Of a stretch of 64,000 bases of DNA, positions 1 through 8,656 are shown one piece after another (position 1 is the stretch's first letter; each line of letters begins with the position of its first letter). The notes beneath the pieces were generated by a model. That model did no database searches and was not told where the DNA came from. It saw only the letters and a list, made by a program, of their open reading frames with translations. A program made the position numbers and the translations under genes. The DNA is from Lactiplantibacillus paraplantarum (lineage in GTDB: Bacteria; Bacillota; Bacilli; Lactobacillales; Lactobacillaceae): assembly GCF_003641145.1 (NCBI RefSeq), contig NZ_CP032744.1, positions 1,054,001 through 1,118,000 on the forward strand, in the 5' to 3' direction.

Positions 1-1620
1 GTAACCGTCGTTGCCGGCGCATCCGTACTATTCTTAGCTGCTTGTGGCTCAAGCAAGAGTTCTTCAAGTTCTAAGCAAACGGCCAATTGGACCGAATCAG
101 CGGAATTACCAACAATGGACATTTCTAAGTCCACCGACGTGGTTAGTTCGAACGCGTTGAATAACACCAATGAAGGGTTATACCGTCTCGGTAAGAACGG
201 TAAGGTTACACCCGGAATTGCAAAATCCACTAAAGTTACTAATGGTGGGAAGACATATACGTTCACTTTACGGAAGAACGCAAAATGGAGTAACGGGGAT
301 AAAGTTACCGCTAAAGATTTCGTTTATGGTTGGCAACGAACCGTTAATCCTAAGACTGCGTCACAATACGCATACTTATATTCAGGGATTAAGAACGCCG
401 ACGACATCGTCAATGGTAAGAAGCCCGTTTCAAGCTTAGGGATTAAAGCCGATGGCGATTACAAGTTGACGGTCACGTTGGACAAGCCAATTGCTTACTT
501 TGACAAACTGATGGGCTTCATCAACTTCTTCCCACAAAATGAAAAAGTGGTTAAGAAGTATGGCTCTAAATATGGGACGAGCAGCAAGGCCATGGTTTAT
601 AACGGCCCTTACAAGATGACTGGTTGGACGGGGACAAACCTTTCTTGGACCTTGAAGAAGAACAATGATTACTGGGATAAGAAAGCTGTCAAGATGGATA
701 GCATCAAGTACCAAGTTGTCAAGGATGCTTCGACTGGCTTGAACTTGTTTAACTCTAATAAGGTTGATTACACAACCCTTTCGAGTGAACAAGTCAAGAA
801 CTATAAGAATGATAAGAACTACTTAGTTCGGAAGACGGCCTCGACTTTCTATATTGAATTTAACCGTAAGGACAGCGATGCGACATTGGCGAAGGCTTTC
901 AAGAATCAAAAAATTCGTCAAGCCTTGTCATTGGCTATCAACCGGAAGTCATATGTAAACAATACCTTGGGCAACGGTTCAACCGTTTCTAAAGGGTATG
1001 TTTCTGAAGACTTAGCTAAGAACCCAACGACTGGTAAGGACTTTACGACCGATGCCGCTGTTCCTTCTGCAGTCGACTACGACTTAACGAAAGCTAAGAA
1101 GTTGTGGAAAGAAGGAATGAAAGAAATTGGCGAAACAAAGCTGAATGTTAAGCTACTTTCTGACGATACTGATGGTGGTAAGAAGACGACTGAATTTATT
1201 CAAGGTGCTTGGGAGAAATTGCCTGGTCTGACTGTTACTAACCAGAACGTGCCATTCAAGACCCGTCTCCAACGGTCACAAAATGGTAACTTCGATACAG
1301 TGGTCTCTGCCTGGAACGCTGACTTCACTGATCCAATTTCCTTCTTGTCACTCTTCACGTCTGACAACTCATACAACAATGGGAAGTACGACAGTGCCGC
1401 TTACGACGCTGCTGTGAAGAAAGCTGAAGGGGCCGATGCCAACAACAAGACGGCTCGCTGGGCTGACATGGTCGCTGCCGAAAAGCAATTGATGAATGAT
1501 CAAGGGGTCATCCCAATTTATCAACAAGCTTCAGCAACGTTGACACGAAGTGATCTGAAGGGCATCATCTACAACACTGCGGGCTCTAACTACAACTTCA
1601 AGTACATGTCCGTTAAATAA
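1..1620 (+). CDS. oppA: Oligopeptide ABC transporter substrate-binding lipoprotein (5' truncated)
   Basis: The reading frame is open from base 1, so the start codon lies just outside the window; 539 codons are present. The first residues are the end of a lipoprotein signal peptide with lipobox L-A-A-C (Cys codon at 43-45) followed by a Ser-rich linker, so the mature protein is lipid-anchored on the outer face of the membrane. The rest resembles the SBP_bac_5 family (OppA/DppA), about 540 residues, which captures peptides for the importer. Genes for two permeases and two ATPases follow in the same direction. The internal ATG at 115 is not the start because the signal sequence lies upstream in frame. 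A hairpin after the stop probably lets oppA be made in excess of the membrane subunits. Confidence 0.93.
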   Translation, partial: VTVVAGASVLFLAACGSSKSSSSSKQTANWTESAELPTMDISKSTDVVSSNALNNTNEGLYRLGKNGKVTPGIAKSTKVTNGGKTYTFTLRKNAKWSNGDKVTAKDFVYGWQRTVNPKTASQYAYLYSGIKNADDIVNGKKPVSSLGIKADGDYKLTVTLDKPIAYFDKLMGFINFFPQNEKVVKKYGSKYGTSSKAMVYNGPYKMTGWTGTNLSWTLKKNNDYWDKKAVKMDSIKYQVVKDASTGLNLFNSNKVDYTTLSSEQVKNYKNDKNYLVRKTASTFYIEFNRKDSDATLAKAFKNQKIRQALSLAINRKSYVNNTLGNGSTVSKGYVSEDLAKNPTTGKDFTTDAAVPSAVDYDLTKAKKLWKEGMKEIGETKLNVKLLSDDTDGGKKTTEFIQGAWEKLPGLTVTNQNVPFKTRLQRSQNGNFDTVVSAWNADFTDPISFLSLFTSDNSYNNGKYDSAAYDAAVKKAEGADANNKTARWADMVAAEKQLMNDQGVIPIYQQASATLTRSDLKGIIYNTAGSNYNFKYMSVK

Positions 1621-1677
1621 TGATGTAAATCCACAAAAAAGTGTGTGTGCTTTAACTGAATGAATGTGAAGCAAAGG

Positions 1678-1712
1678 GGTAAGGATTGACACATTGTTAA
1701 TCCTTACCATTT
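1678..1712 (+). terminator. Intra-operon attenuator between oppA and oppB
   Basis: A perfect 10-bp stem (1678-1687 with 1699-1708) is followed by a T-rich stretch. It lies between oppA and oppB, so it probably stops part of the transcripts after the binding-protein gene. The base of the stem also overlaps the -35 region of the putative internal promoter. Confidence 0.6.
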
Positions 1713-1723
1713 TGTTTTATAAT
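1694..1723 (+). promoter_or_regulatory. Putative internal promoter for oppBCDF
   Basis: TTGTTA at 1694-1699 and TATAAT at 1718-1723 are separated by 18 bp. The site sits just after the oppA attenuator, about 50 bp before oppB. This is a sequence match only. Confidence 0.45.
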
Positions 1724-1775
1724 GAGGGATGTCATTATTTTTTAAGTTGATTTTAATAGAATGCGAGGAATTCTC

Positions 1776-2705
1776 ATGAGAAAGTATCTTTTAAAGCGGA
1801 TATTTTACTTGTTCCTGACATTATTCATTGTGGCGACTGCCACGTTCTTCTTGATGAAGTTAATGCCCGGAACACCGCTGCAAAATGAAGCTAAATTGAC
1901 GCCTAGTGAAAAGGCATCGATTTTAGCCCAATATGGGTTGGATAAGCCCGTATGGTTGCAATACTTCATTTATATTGGCGGAATCTTCAAAGGGAGCTTA
2001 GGTTTATCCTTCCAGTTCTCTGATCAAGCCGTTAGCTATTTAATTGGTAGCCGGATGGGACCATCCATGCAATTAGGTGGTCAAGCCATGGTTGTTGGGA
2101 TCATCTTTGGGATAATCCTTGGGGCCGTTGGGGCCATCAGAAAAGATACTTGGGCTGACCGCTTAGCAACGATTTTATCGATTCTAGGAATTGCGGTACC
2201 AAGTTTCGTATTGGCAATCTTGCTTCAATACTACCTTGGTTTGAAAGCCGGTTGGTTCCCAGTTGCTGGTTGGGAAGGCTTTGCTTACACGATCTTACCA
2301 ACGTTAGCTTTGGCCGCCAGTCCGTTGGCCGAGACGGCGCGGTTTATCCGAACCGACATGGTCGACGTGCTAAGTTCGGATTATATTGAACTAGCTAAGG
2401 CGAAGGGGCTTTCTAAGTTCGGCATTGTTTACCATCATGCGTTACGGAATAGTCTGATTCCAATGGTTACTTTGATTGGGCCACTAGCTGCCGCACTGAT
2501 GACGGGTTCAATGGTTGTTGAAAACATCTTCTCAGTACCTGGGATTGGGGAACAATTCGTTAAATCAATTCTGGTTAACGACTACCCAACGATCATGGGT
2601 GTGACGATTTTCTATTCAGCACTCCTTTGCTTACTATTATTGTTGACCGATATTGTCTACGGAATTATTGATCCGCGGATTCGTTTAAATGGAAATGGGG
2701 ACTAG
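1776..2705 (+). CDS. oppB: Oligopeptide ABC transporter permease OppB
   Basis: A 309-residue polytopic membrane protein of the OppB/DppB permease family. It has an N-terminal membrane helix, then the binding-protein-dependent transport domain with about six helices in total. The EAA loop that docks onto the ATPases is visible as A-K-A-K-G-L-S...H-A-L-R-N around residues 205-225. I start at 1776 because GAGGAA at 1765-1770 is well placed for it; the in-frame ATG at 1761 has no good ribosome binding site. It pairs with OppC, whose gene starts 3 bp after this stop, to form the channel through the membrane. Confidence 0.93.
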   Translation: MRKYLLKRIFYLFLTLFIVATATFFLMKLMPGTPLQNEAKLTPSEKASILAQYGLDKPVWLQYFIYIGGIFKGSLGLSFQFSDQAVSYLIGSRMGPSMQLGGQAMVVGIIFGIILGAVGAIRKDTWADRLATILSILGIAVPSFVLAILLQYYLGLKAGWFPVAGWEGFAYTILPTLALAASPLAETARFIRTDMVDVLSSDYIELAKAKGLSKFGIVYHHALRNSLIPMVTLIGPLAAALMTGSMVVENIFSVPGIGEQFVKSILVNDYPTIMGVTIFYSALLCLLLLLTDIVYGIIDPRIRLNGNGD

Positions 2706-2708
2706 TTA

Positions 2709-3743
2709 ATGGCAGAAAATCCAAGCAGTATTGATATTAAGCCCGGCGACTTCGAGCCGTTAGACAAGCAAGCGGGTCCTGACAATGAACGGATCGCAGC
2801 GCCTTCATTGACGTTCGGCCAAGATGTCTGGCGGCGGTTGAAATCAAATAAGACTGCCTTTGTCAGCTTTATCGTGTTAGTATTCTTGTTCTTAGTGGCG
2901 TTTGGTGGCCGCGCAGTCTATCACGTTGATCCTAACGCACAATCACCACGGTACGCGAACTTACCACCGAAGATTCCGGGTGTTAGCATCCACGGTTTGA
3001 ATGGTCATTTGACCCAATCTGGTAAGGATGTCGATGCGTACGCGGCAGCTGGTGCCAAGTCGGACGTGCATTATCTTCTTGGGACTGATTATCTCGGCCG
3101 GGATTTACTTGCACGGATCATGTATGGGACCCGGATCTCACTTGAAATTGCGCTGATTGCTACGTTGATTGACCTGACGATTGGGGTCGGATTCGGGATA
3201 CTCTCCGGTTGGAAAGGTGGGCGCGTCGATTTGTTCATGCAACGTGTGATCGAAATCCTCTCGTCCATTCCACAATTAGTTATCATGGTGTTAATGGCTA
3301 CTGCCTTTACAAAGACTGGGATGGCCTCGATCATTGCAGCCATCGCAATCACTGGTTGGACGACGATGGCGCGGCTGACCCGGGCACAGACCTTGCAGTT
3401 GAAAAACCAAGACTTTATTTTGGCCGCACGGACACTCGGTGAGTCGCCCGTCAAAATCGCTTGGAAACACTTGTTACCAAACCTTTCAAGTGTCATTATT
3501 ATTCAAACGATGTTCACAATTCCGAGCGCGATCTTCTTCGAAGCGTTCTTGAGTTATATCGGGATTGGGATCAGTTCACCACAAGCTTCATTGGGGACGT
3601 TGATCTCTGATGGGCAGAAGAACTTCCAATTCTTGCCATATCAGATGTGGTACCCGGCTATCGTGCTGATTATCTTGATGCTCGCCTTTAACTTATTAGG
3701 TGACGGGATGCGCGATGCGTTTGATCCAAAGTCGAAACGTTAG
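2709..3743 (+). CDS. oppC: Oligopeptide ABC transporter permease OppC
   Basis: 344 residues. A hydrophilic N-terminus of about 45 residues is followed by a first membrane helix, an external loop of about 70 residues, and the core permease domain. The EAA loop reads A-A-R-T-L-G-E-S...H-L-L-P-N. Length and layout match the OppC/DppC family, the second half of the peptide channel. The gene sits 3 bp downstream of oppB with GGGGA ahead of the ATG, and the oppD start follows 15 bp after its stop, so the genes are co-transcribed. Confidence 0.93.
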   Translation: MAENPSSIDIKPGDFEPLDKQAGPDNERIAAPSLTFGQDVWRRLKSNKTAFVSFIVLVFLFLVAFGGRAVYHVDPNAQSPRYANLPPKIPGVSIHGLNGHLTQSGKDVDAYAAAGAKSDVHYLLGTDYLGRDLLARIMYGTRISLEIALIATLIDLTIGVGFGILSGWKGGRVDLFMQRVIEILSSIPQLVIMVLMATAFTKTGMASIIAAIAITGWTTMARLTRAQTLQLKNQDFILAARTLGESPVKIAWKHLLPNLSSVIIIQTMFTIPSAIFFEAFLSYIGIGISSPQASLGTLISDGQKNFQFLPYQMWYPAIVLIILMLAFNLLGDGMRDAFDPKSKR

Positions 3744-3758
3744 GAGGACGGCAGCACT

Positions 3759-4838
3759 ATGGAAAAACCAGAAAATGTGATTGAAGTTCGCAATTTGGAA
3801 ATTAATTTCCATACCTATGCGGGCGAAGTTAAAGCCATCCGTGACGTTAGCTTTGATTTGCGTAAGGGTGAAACCTTGGCAATTGTTGGTGAATCAGGCT
3901 CTGGTAAGTCAGTGACGACCCGTTCACTGATGGGCTTGTTAGCACCCAATGCTGAAATTAAACGTGGGAGTATCATGTTCCACGGTGAAGATATTATTAA
4001 AAAGTCCGAAAAAGACATGCAACACATTCGTGGTAAGGATATTGCCATGATTTTCCAAGATCCGATGACTTCGTTGGACCCAACGATGCGGATTGGGATG
4101 CAGATTGCGGAACCTTTGATGAAGCATAAAGGGTTAAAGAAAAAAGAAGCAATCGCCCAAGCGTTGGAAATGCTGAAGCTGGTTGGGATTACTAATCCTG
4201 AAGGCCGCATTAATGATTATCCGTACCAATTCTCAGGTGGGATGCGGCAACGGATCGTGATCGCGATTGCGTTAGTATGTTATCCAGAAGTTCTGATTGC
4301 CGATGAACCAACTACGGCCCTGGATGTCACGATTCAAGCCCAAATTTTAGACTTGATGAAGGATTTACAAAATCGAATTGATACGTCGATTATTTTCATT
4401 ACCCATGATTTAGGGGTCGTCGCCGGTATGGCTGACCGAGTCGCCGTTATGTATGCCGGTAAGATCGTGGAATACGGAACGGTCGATGAGATCTTCTTCA
4501 ATCCACAACATCCATACACGTGGGGGCTATTAAATTCGATGCCGACCTTAGATACTGAAAGTGGATCATTGTCAGCGATTCCAGGGACGCCACCAGACTT
4601 ATTGGAACCCCCAGTTGGCGATGCCTTTGCAGCGCGGAGTGATTACGCAATGAAGATTGATACCGAAAAGGAACCACCGTTCTTTAAGGTATCAGATACG
4701 CATTATGCAGCAACTTGGTTACTGCATCCAGATGCACCTAAAGTCACGCCACCGGCTGAGATTGTCCGACGGCAACAAAAGTTTGCGGCCATGCAAAAAC
4801 CGCAAGCGCCAATTTCAGATCCTGCAGTAAAGGAGTAA
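3759..4838 (+). CDS. oppD: Oligopeptide ABC transporter ATPase OppD
   Basis: A 359-residue ABC ATPase. Visible motifs are Walker A (GESGSGKSVT, near residue 45), signature SGGMRQR, Walker B VLIADEPTTALD and the H-loop ITHD. The C-terminal extension with P-H-P-Y-T-W-G-L is the oligopeptide/dipeptide transporter domain (oligo_HPY) typical of OppD. It powers peptide import as a heterodimer with OppF, encoded 6 bp downstream. A GGAGG ribosome binding site lies at about 3743-3747. Confidence 0.94.
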   Translation: MEKPENVIEVRNLEINFHTYAGEVKAIRDVSFDLRKGETLAIVGESGSGKSVTTRSLMGLLAPNAEIKRGSIMFHGEDIIKKSEKDMQHIRGKDIAMIFQDPMTSLDPTMRIGMQIAEPLMKHKGLKKKEAIAQALEMLKLVGITNPEGRINDYPYQFSGGMRQRIVIAIALVCYPEVLIADEPTTALDVTIQAQILDLMKDLQNRIDTSIIFITHDLGVVAGMADRVAVMYAGKIVEYGTVDEIFFNPQHPYTWGLLNSMPTLDTESGSLSAIPGTPPDLLEPPVGDAFAARSDYAMKIDTEKEPPFFKVSDTHYAATWLLHPDAPKVTPPAEIVRRQQKFAAMQKPQAPISDPAVKE

Positions 4839-4844
4839 GTAGAC

Positions 4845-5810
4845 ATGCCTGATGAACGTAAGAAAATTTTAGAAGTACGCCATTTAAAGCAATACTTTAA
4901 TGTTGGCAAACGTGATGAAGTTCGGGCCGTTGATGACGTCTCCTTTGACATCTATGAAGGTGAAACATTCGGTTTAGTTGGTGAATCTGGTTCCGGGAAG
5001 ACCACGACTGGTCGCTCCATCATCCACTTATACGAACCAACTGATGGTGAAATTATTTTTGACGGCAAGGACGTTTCTAAATTGCACACTAAGAAGGAAC
5101 GCCATGAATTCCGGCGGGAAATCCAAATGATTTTCCAAGATCCATACGCCTCACTGAATCCGCGGATGAAAGTTAAGGATATTGTTGCTGAAGGCATCGA
5201 TATTCATGGTTTAGCCAAGGACGATGCTGACCGAACGAAACAAGTAGAAGACTTGCTTGAAACCGTTGGGCTCAATAAGGATCATTCTAGCCGGTATCCA
5301 CATGAATTCTCTGGTGGGCAGCGGCAACGAATCGGGATTGCCCGGGCGTTAGCCGTGGAACCTAAATTTATCATTGCTGACGAACCGATTTCAGCGCTGG
5401 ACGTTTCGATTCAAGCGCAAGTTGTCAACTTAATGAAGGAACTTCAAGTTAAGCAGAATTTGACGTACCTATTTATTGCCCATGACTTGTCGATGGTCAA
5501 GTATATTAGTGACCGCATCGGCGTCATGCATTACGGTAAGATTCTTGAGATTGGTCCAGCTGATGAAGTCTATAATCATCCGCTGCATAAATACACCGAG
5601 AGTTTGATCTCAGCAGTGCCGGTCCCTGATCCGGAATTTGAACGTAATCGTAAGCAGGTGCCTTATGACGAAACGACCGAGCACGACGGCAAGAAACGTC
5701 GAATGGTTGAAATTGCTCCGGGACACTTTGTACGAGCTAGTGAGGAAGAGATTCCAGTCTATACGAAGCGGGCAGTTGAGGCCGGCTTAATCACAGAATT
5801 TTCTGAATAG
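4845..5810 (+). CDS. oppF: Oligopeptide ABC transporter ATPase OppF
   Basis: A 321-residue ABC ATPase, partner of OppD. Motifs: Walker [11 protein letters not shown], signature SGGQRQRIG, Walker [14 protein letters not shown]-loop IAHD, and a C-terminal oligo_HPY-type segment ([10 protein letters not shown]). It is the last gene of the opp operon and is followed by a strong hairpin terminator. Peptide import of this kind feeds amino acid nutrition in lactic acid bacteria. Confidence 0.94.
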   Translation: MPDERKKILEVRHLKQYFNVGKRDEVRAVDDVSFDIYEGETFGLVGESGSGKTTTGRSIIHLYEPTDGEIIFDGKDVSKLHTKKERHEFRREIQMIFQDPYASLNPRMKVKDIVAEGIDIHGLAKDDADRTKQVEDLLETVGLNKDHSSRYPHEFSGGQRQRIGIARALAVEPKFIIADEPISALDVSIQAQVVNLMKELQVKQNLTYLFIAHDLSMVKYISDRIGVMHYGKILEIGPADEVYNHPLHKYTESLISAVPVPDPEFERNRKQVPYDETTEHDGKKRRMVEIAPGHFVRASEEEIPVYTKRAVEAGLITEFSE

Positions 5811-5818
5811 TGGTTAGT

Positions 5819-5859
5819 AAAACAGACATCGAGTGCGAATGCTCGACGTCTGTTTTGTT
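5819..5859 (+). terminator. Terminator of the opp operon
   Basis: A 15-bp stem with one mismatch (AAAACAGAC...TCGAG against CTCGA...GTCTGTTTT), an 8-nt loop, and a short T-run directly after the oppF stop. Confidence 0.85.
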
Positions 5860-6136
5860 ATTCAGTAAAATGTTTGAATCGACTGTCTTGATAAGTTAAT
5901 TGATTGATAACTATTATAATTAACTCATGTTAACTGGATATATAAAATTAATATATATAAAATATTCGTAATGAATGACGATTGAAATACTGATGGCATA
6001 AGGATGGTGAACGCTCCTTGATTAGATAAACTGTGACCCGTAGTCAAAGTTATTTGTGTAAAGCGTGTAATTATGCAATAATAATAACGTTAATAAAGTT
6101 TATTAACAAATATAACTATTCATCTTAATAATTGAT

Positions 6137-6164
6137 TCGCACCATTTTTAAAAAAATATTGCGA
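6137..6164. repeat. 28-bp palindrome, copy 1 (TCGCA - N18 - TGCGA)
   Basis: The ends TCGCA (6137-6141) and TGCGA (6160-6164) are inverted, and the centre is an A/T run that is itself nearly palindromic. A second copy lies 121 bp downstream in the opposite orientation and matches at 25 of 28 positions. Candidate operator for the adjacent MarR-type regulator; function is inference. Confidence 0.6.
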
Positions 6165-6257
6165 GTAAAACGGTGATCTCATTGAGGTTATCTAGGATGC
6201 GGTTAGCAACAAGCAATGACCAATTACATCAAAAAGGTTGATTTAATAGGAATCAGC

Positions 6258-6285
6258 TCGCACTATTTTTTTAAAAATCATGCGA
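6258..6285. repeat. 28-bp palindrome, copy 2 (inverted copy)
   Basis: The same architecture as the copy at 6137-6164: TCGCA (6258-6262), A/T core, TGCGA (6281-6285). Its reverse complement aligns with copy 1 at 25 of 28 bases. It ends 65 bp before the chosen start of the MarR-type gene. Confidence 0.6.
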
Positions 6286-6349
6286 ATGGCGGTTTGATTG
6301 TGTGGATGGTTAGTGAAAAATGACAACTTTCAGGAAGGATGCGATTAAT

Positions 6350-6739
6350 ATGCAACAATCTATTAATTATATTATGAATATCATGCACCTTGAACGCGAC
6401 TTAAAACGACTTACATCTAACTGGTCGTCCGCTACGGGGCTTAGTTTGAATGAATTACGGATTTTAGTCTACGTTGAACAACATCCAGGCATTCAAATTG
6501 GTGACGTTGCAGATGCCTTGAACGTGGCTAAGGCCTCATTGGCACAAAATATTGGGACTCTGATTACCCAGGGATGGTTGAAAAGCCAACCAATTAAACA
6601 AGACCGGCGTTTGCGGGTGTTAACACTCACTAAAACTGGTCAGGAACGAATGAAAGAAGTCGATGCCCAGCTGACCCAATCACTCGATACAACGCCGGCA
6701 ACGCAATTAGCAGATCAATTATCGGCCTTACAACTATAG
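6350..6739 (+). CDS. MarR-family winged-helix transcriptional regulator
   Basis: 129 residues from the ATG at 6350, which has AGGAAGGA at 6332-6339; the in-frame ATG at 6320 lacks such a site. The protein has the MarR layout: an N-terminal helix, then a winged helix with L-S-L-N-E-L-R-I-L, recognition helix region V-A-K-A-S-L-A-Q-N-I, and the wing K-Q-D-R-R-L-R-V-L-T-L-T-K-T-G. MarR proteins dimerise and bind palindromic operators, often near their own gene; the two 28-bp palindromes upstream are candidates. The ligand and targets cannot be read from the sequence. The C-terminus is short for the family. Confidence 0.85.
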   Translation: MQQSINYIMNIMHLERDLKRLTSNWSSATGLSLNELRILVYVEQHPGIQIGDVADALNVAKASLAQNIGTLITQGWLKSQPIKQDRRLRVLTLTKTGQERMKEVDAQLTQSLDTTPATQLADQLSALQL

Positions 6740-6785
6740 ACTGACGTACACGCTCACGGATGATTAAGTGAAGGTATAACCTTAA

Positions 6786-6826
6786 CGCGGGACAAAGGGG
6801 AAGACTCTTTGTCCCGCGCTTTTATT
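6786..6826 (+). terminator. Terminator after the MarR-type gene
   Basis: A perfect 12-bp GC-rich stem (6786-6797 with 6807-6818) is followed by CTTTTATTTT. Confidence 0.9.
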
Positions 6827-6936
6827 TTGAGATTTACTGATGAGGGGAGCGTTATAAGTTAATAATTACTCAGCTTAGTTTACGCTAGGTTAAGTAATTT
6901 GGAGTTAATAAAACTGATTGAGGTGTAATAAAACGT

Positions 6937-7488
6937 ATGCATTATAATGTTGAACCGCTGCGAACTACGCAAGAAATCGATGATTTTTTGTGGGCTGTGT
7001 CGCAAGCGCGTTATGGGGAACGTAACCGCATGATTGTTTTGGTCGGTATTAATACCGGGTTACGAATGAGCGACATTTTAAGACTAACGGTTGGGCAAGT
7101 TCGAGGTAGAGACCGCGTCATGATTATGGAACAAAAGACTGGTAAGAAGCGTTGGCTGTTCTTGAAAAATCTAAAGACTGAATTGGGCCGCTTTACGCGC
7201 TATCGGGCCACTAGTGAACCATTGTTTTGTAGTGATCGGGGTGGTGCGTTGACTGTGAATGGTGTCTATCGGGTCTTCCAGACTGCTAGTGAGTATCTTG
7301 AACGTGATGATATTGGGACACATACATTGCGTAAGACCTTTGGATATCACTATTATCAACAGACGCATGATATTGCTGGTTTGATGATGATTTTTAATCA
7401 TTCTAGTGAACAGGTCACAAAGCGCTATATTGGAATTGAACGGGACAACTTAGAGCGGCAGTTATGGGACTTTAAACTAGGGGTTTAG
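6937..7488 (+). CDS. Short tyrosine recombinase / integrase-like protein
   Basis: 183 residues with the catalytic core of a tyrosine recombinase: Arg43 (G-L-R-M-S-D), a Lys-rich beta-hairpin (Q-K-T-G-K-K-R), His129-x-x-Arg132 (T-H-T-L-R-K-T), His155 (F-N-H-S-S) and the nucleophile Tyr164 (R-Y-I-G-I). All key residues are present, so it may be active. It lacks the N-terminal core-binding (SAM-like) domain of XerC/D and phage integrases, which usually reach 290-400 residues. GAGGTG precedes the ATG. It lies beside a toxin-antitoxin module, so it could belong to a mobile or degraded element, but no attachment repeats were recognised. It could equally be a stand-alone chromosomal recombinase. Confidence 0.8.
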   Translation: MHYNVEPLRTTQEIDDFLWAVSQARYGERNRMIVLVGINTGLRMSDILRLTVGQVRGRDRVMIMEQKTGKKRWLFLKNLKTELGRFTRYRATSEPLFCSDRGGALTVNGVYRVFQTASEYLERDDIGTHTLRKTFGYHYYQQTHDIAGLMMIFNHSSEQVTKRYIGIERDNLERQLWDFKLGV

Positions 7489-7594
7489 TTGCTCATTGAC
7501 TAGCTATTGGGATTAGGAGACACTAGATTTGTGATAGAAGCAGTGGTTTACGTGAGGCTATAGTAATAAAAATATTTTTATGGAACGTTTCACG

Positions 7595-7633
7595 TTTGGA
7601 TGATGCTAATATGTTGTAAAATACAGATGTATT
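7595..7633 (+). promoter_or_regulatory. Possible promoter/operator of the DarTG module
   Basis: A weak -35 (TTTGGA, 7595-7600) and -10 (TAAAAT, 7617-7622) are 16 bp apart. The -10 overlaps a perfect inverted repeat AATACA-GA-TGTATT (7620-7633), which could be an autoregulatory operator. Sequence match only. Confidence 0.3.
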
Positions 7634-7716
7634 CATATCGGAACACTACCATTTTAAAATAGTGAGTGGTGTATGATAAATGTGAGAGACAATGGTTTAC
7701 GATTGGAGGGCAAATT

Positions 7717-8655
7717 ATGTTAATGTACGTTAATTCAAATCTTTTTGATAGCCCCGCCCAAGTGTTGGTGAATACTGTTAATACAGTTGGTGTTATGGGG
7801 AAGGGAATTGCACTTCAATTTAAAAAACTTTATCCTGAAATGTTTAGGAACTATCAACATTTCTGTGAGAGCGGTGCTTTGACGGTAGGAAAATTATATC
7901 TATATAAAGCACCAGGAAAATGGATCTTAAACTTTCCAACTAAAAAGAATTGGCGAAATAAATCGCAATTGGCATACATTGAGGCCGGCCTACAAAAGTT
8001 TGTAGCGACCTATCAGGAAAAGGAAATCGAATCTATCTCGTTTCCACAATTAGGGACTGGAAATGGTGGCCTTGATTGGGAACGAGAAGTTCAACCGTTA
8101 ATGGAAAAGTATTTGCGAAAATTGCCAATTAAAGTCTATGTCCATATTTATACTGGATGGGAAAAACAACCAGAGTATAAGAATATCAAGGAAATGCGTA
8201 CTTGGATCGAGAGTGAGCCGGATTCTTTGAGCTTTACAGAATTTAAGCGAGATTTCATTACGGCTCAAACAGGGACTAACTTCGTTGAAAAAAATCGACG
8301 TATTCAGATTGTTGATGATGATGAACCGGTAGATGCAACCGCAGGAAGTTTTATGAAGATTACACATCAGGATACCAATATAGCTTATGCGATTACACAG
8401 ACTAATTTCACTGACATCTGGACTCGACTTCGAGATCAAGGAATACTTTTGGATGTTGATTTGCCACAGTCGGTGCTGGAACATCAAGATAATGGTCTTT
8501 TAAAGCAATTATTAGTGAAAATACCCTATATTACAACGCTATCGGTCAAAATAGGCGAGGATAAGACCACGGCGCTATCATTACGTAAGCGGGCCCTATC
8601 AGAGCGTGCTACCAAGAAGTCGGCTGCTTACTCTGAAATTCTAATGGAGGGGTAG
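7717..8655 (+). CDS. darG: DarG-like macro-domain antitoxin (DNA ADP-ribosyl glycohydrolase)
   Basis: 312 residues from the ATG at 7717, which has TGGAGGG 8 bp upstream; an earlier in-frame start at 7666 has no such site. Residues 1-150 form a macro domain with the DarG-type signature: V-N-T-V-N-T-V-G-V-M-G-K-G-I-A-L-Q-F, then N-F-P-T-K-K-N-W-R-N-K-S and Q-L-G-T-G-N-G-G-L-D-W. In known DarTG systems this domain removes ADP-ribose from thymidine in DNA, and the C-terminal domain binds the toxin. Here residues 160-312 form such a second domain, which I do not recognise in detail. The toxin gene starts 1 bp after the stop, so the two are translationally linked. Confidence 0.85.
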   Translation: MLMYVNSNLFDSPAQVLVNTVNTVGVMGKGIALQFKKLYPEMFRNYQHFCESGALTVGKLYLYKAPGKWILNFPTKKNWRNKSQLAYIEAGLQKFVATYQEKEIESISFPQLGTGNGGLDWEREVQPLMEKYLRKLPIKVYVHIYTGWEKQPEYKNIKEMRTWIESEPDSLSFTEFKRDFITAQTGTNFVEKNRRIQIVDDDEPVDATAGSFMKITHQDTNIAYAITQTNFTDIWTRLRDQGILLDVDLPQSVLEHQDNGLLKQLLVKIPYITTLSVKIGEDKTTALSLRKRALSERATKKSAAYSEILMEG

Positions 8656-8656
8656 T

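Larger units (their letters stand above)
5860..6349. other. AT-rich intergenic region with paired palindromes
   Basis: About 490 bp, clearly AT-rich, with no convincing gene. It holds two 28-bp palindromes, annotated separately, upstream of the MarR-type regulator. No further structure was recognised. Confidence 0.6.

Noticed and set aside
6937..7488. Recombinase called as XerC/XerD
   Set aside because: The N-terminal core-binding domain is absent and the protein is about 110 residues too short.
7666..7716. Upstream start for the macro-domain antitoxin
   Set aside because: It has no ribosome binding site and adds residues outside the macro domain; TGGAGGG serves 7717.
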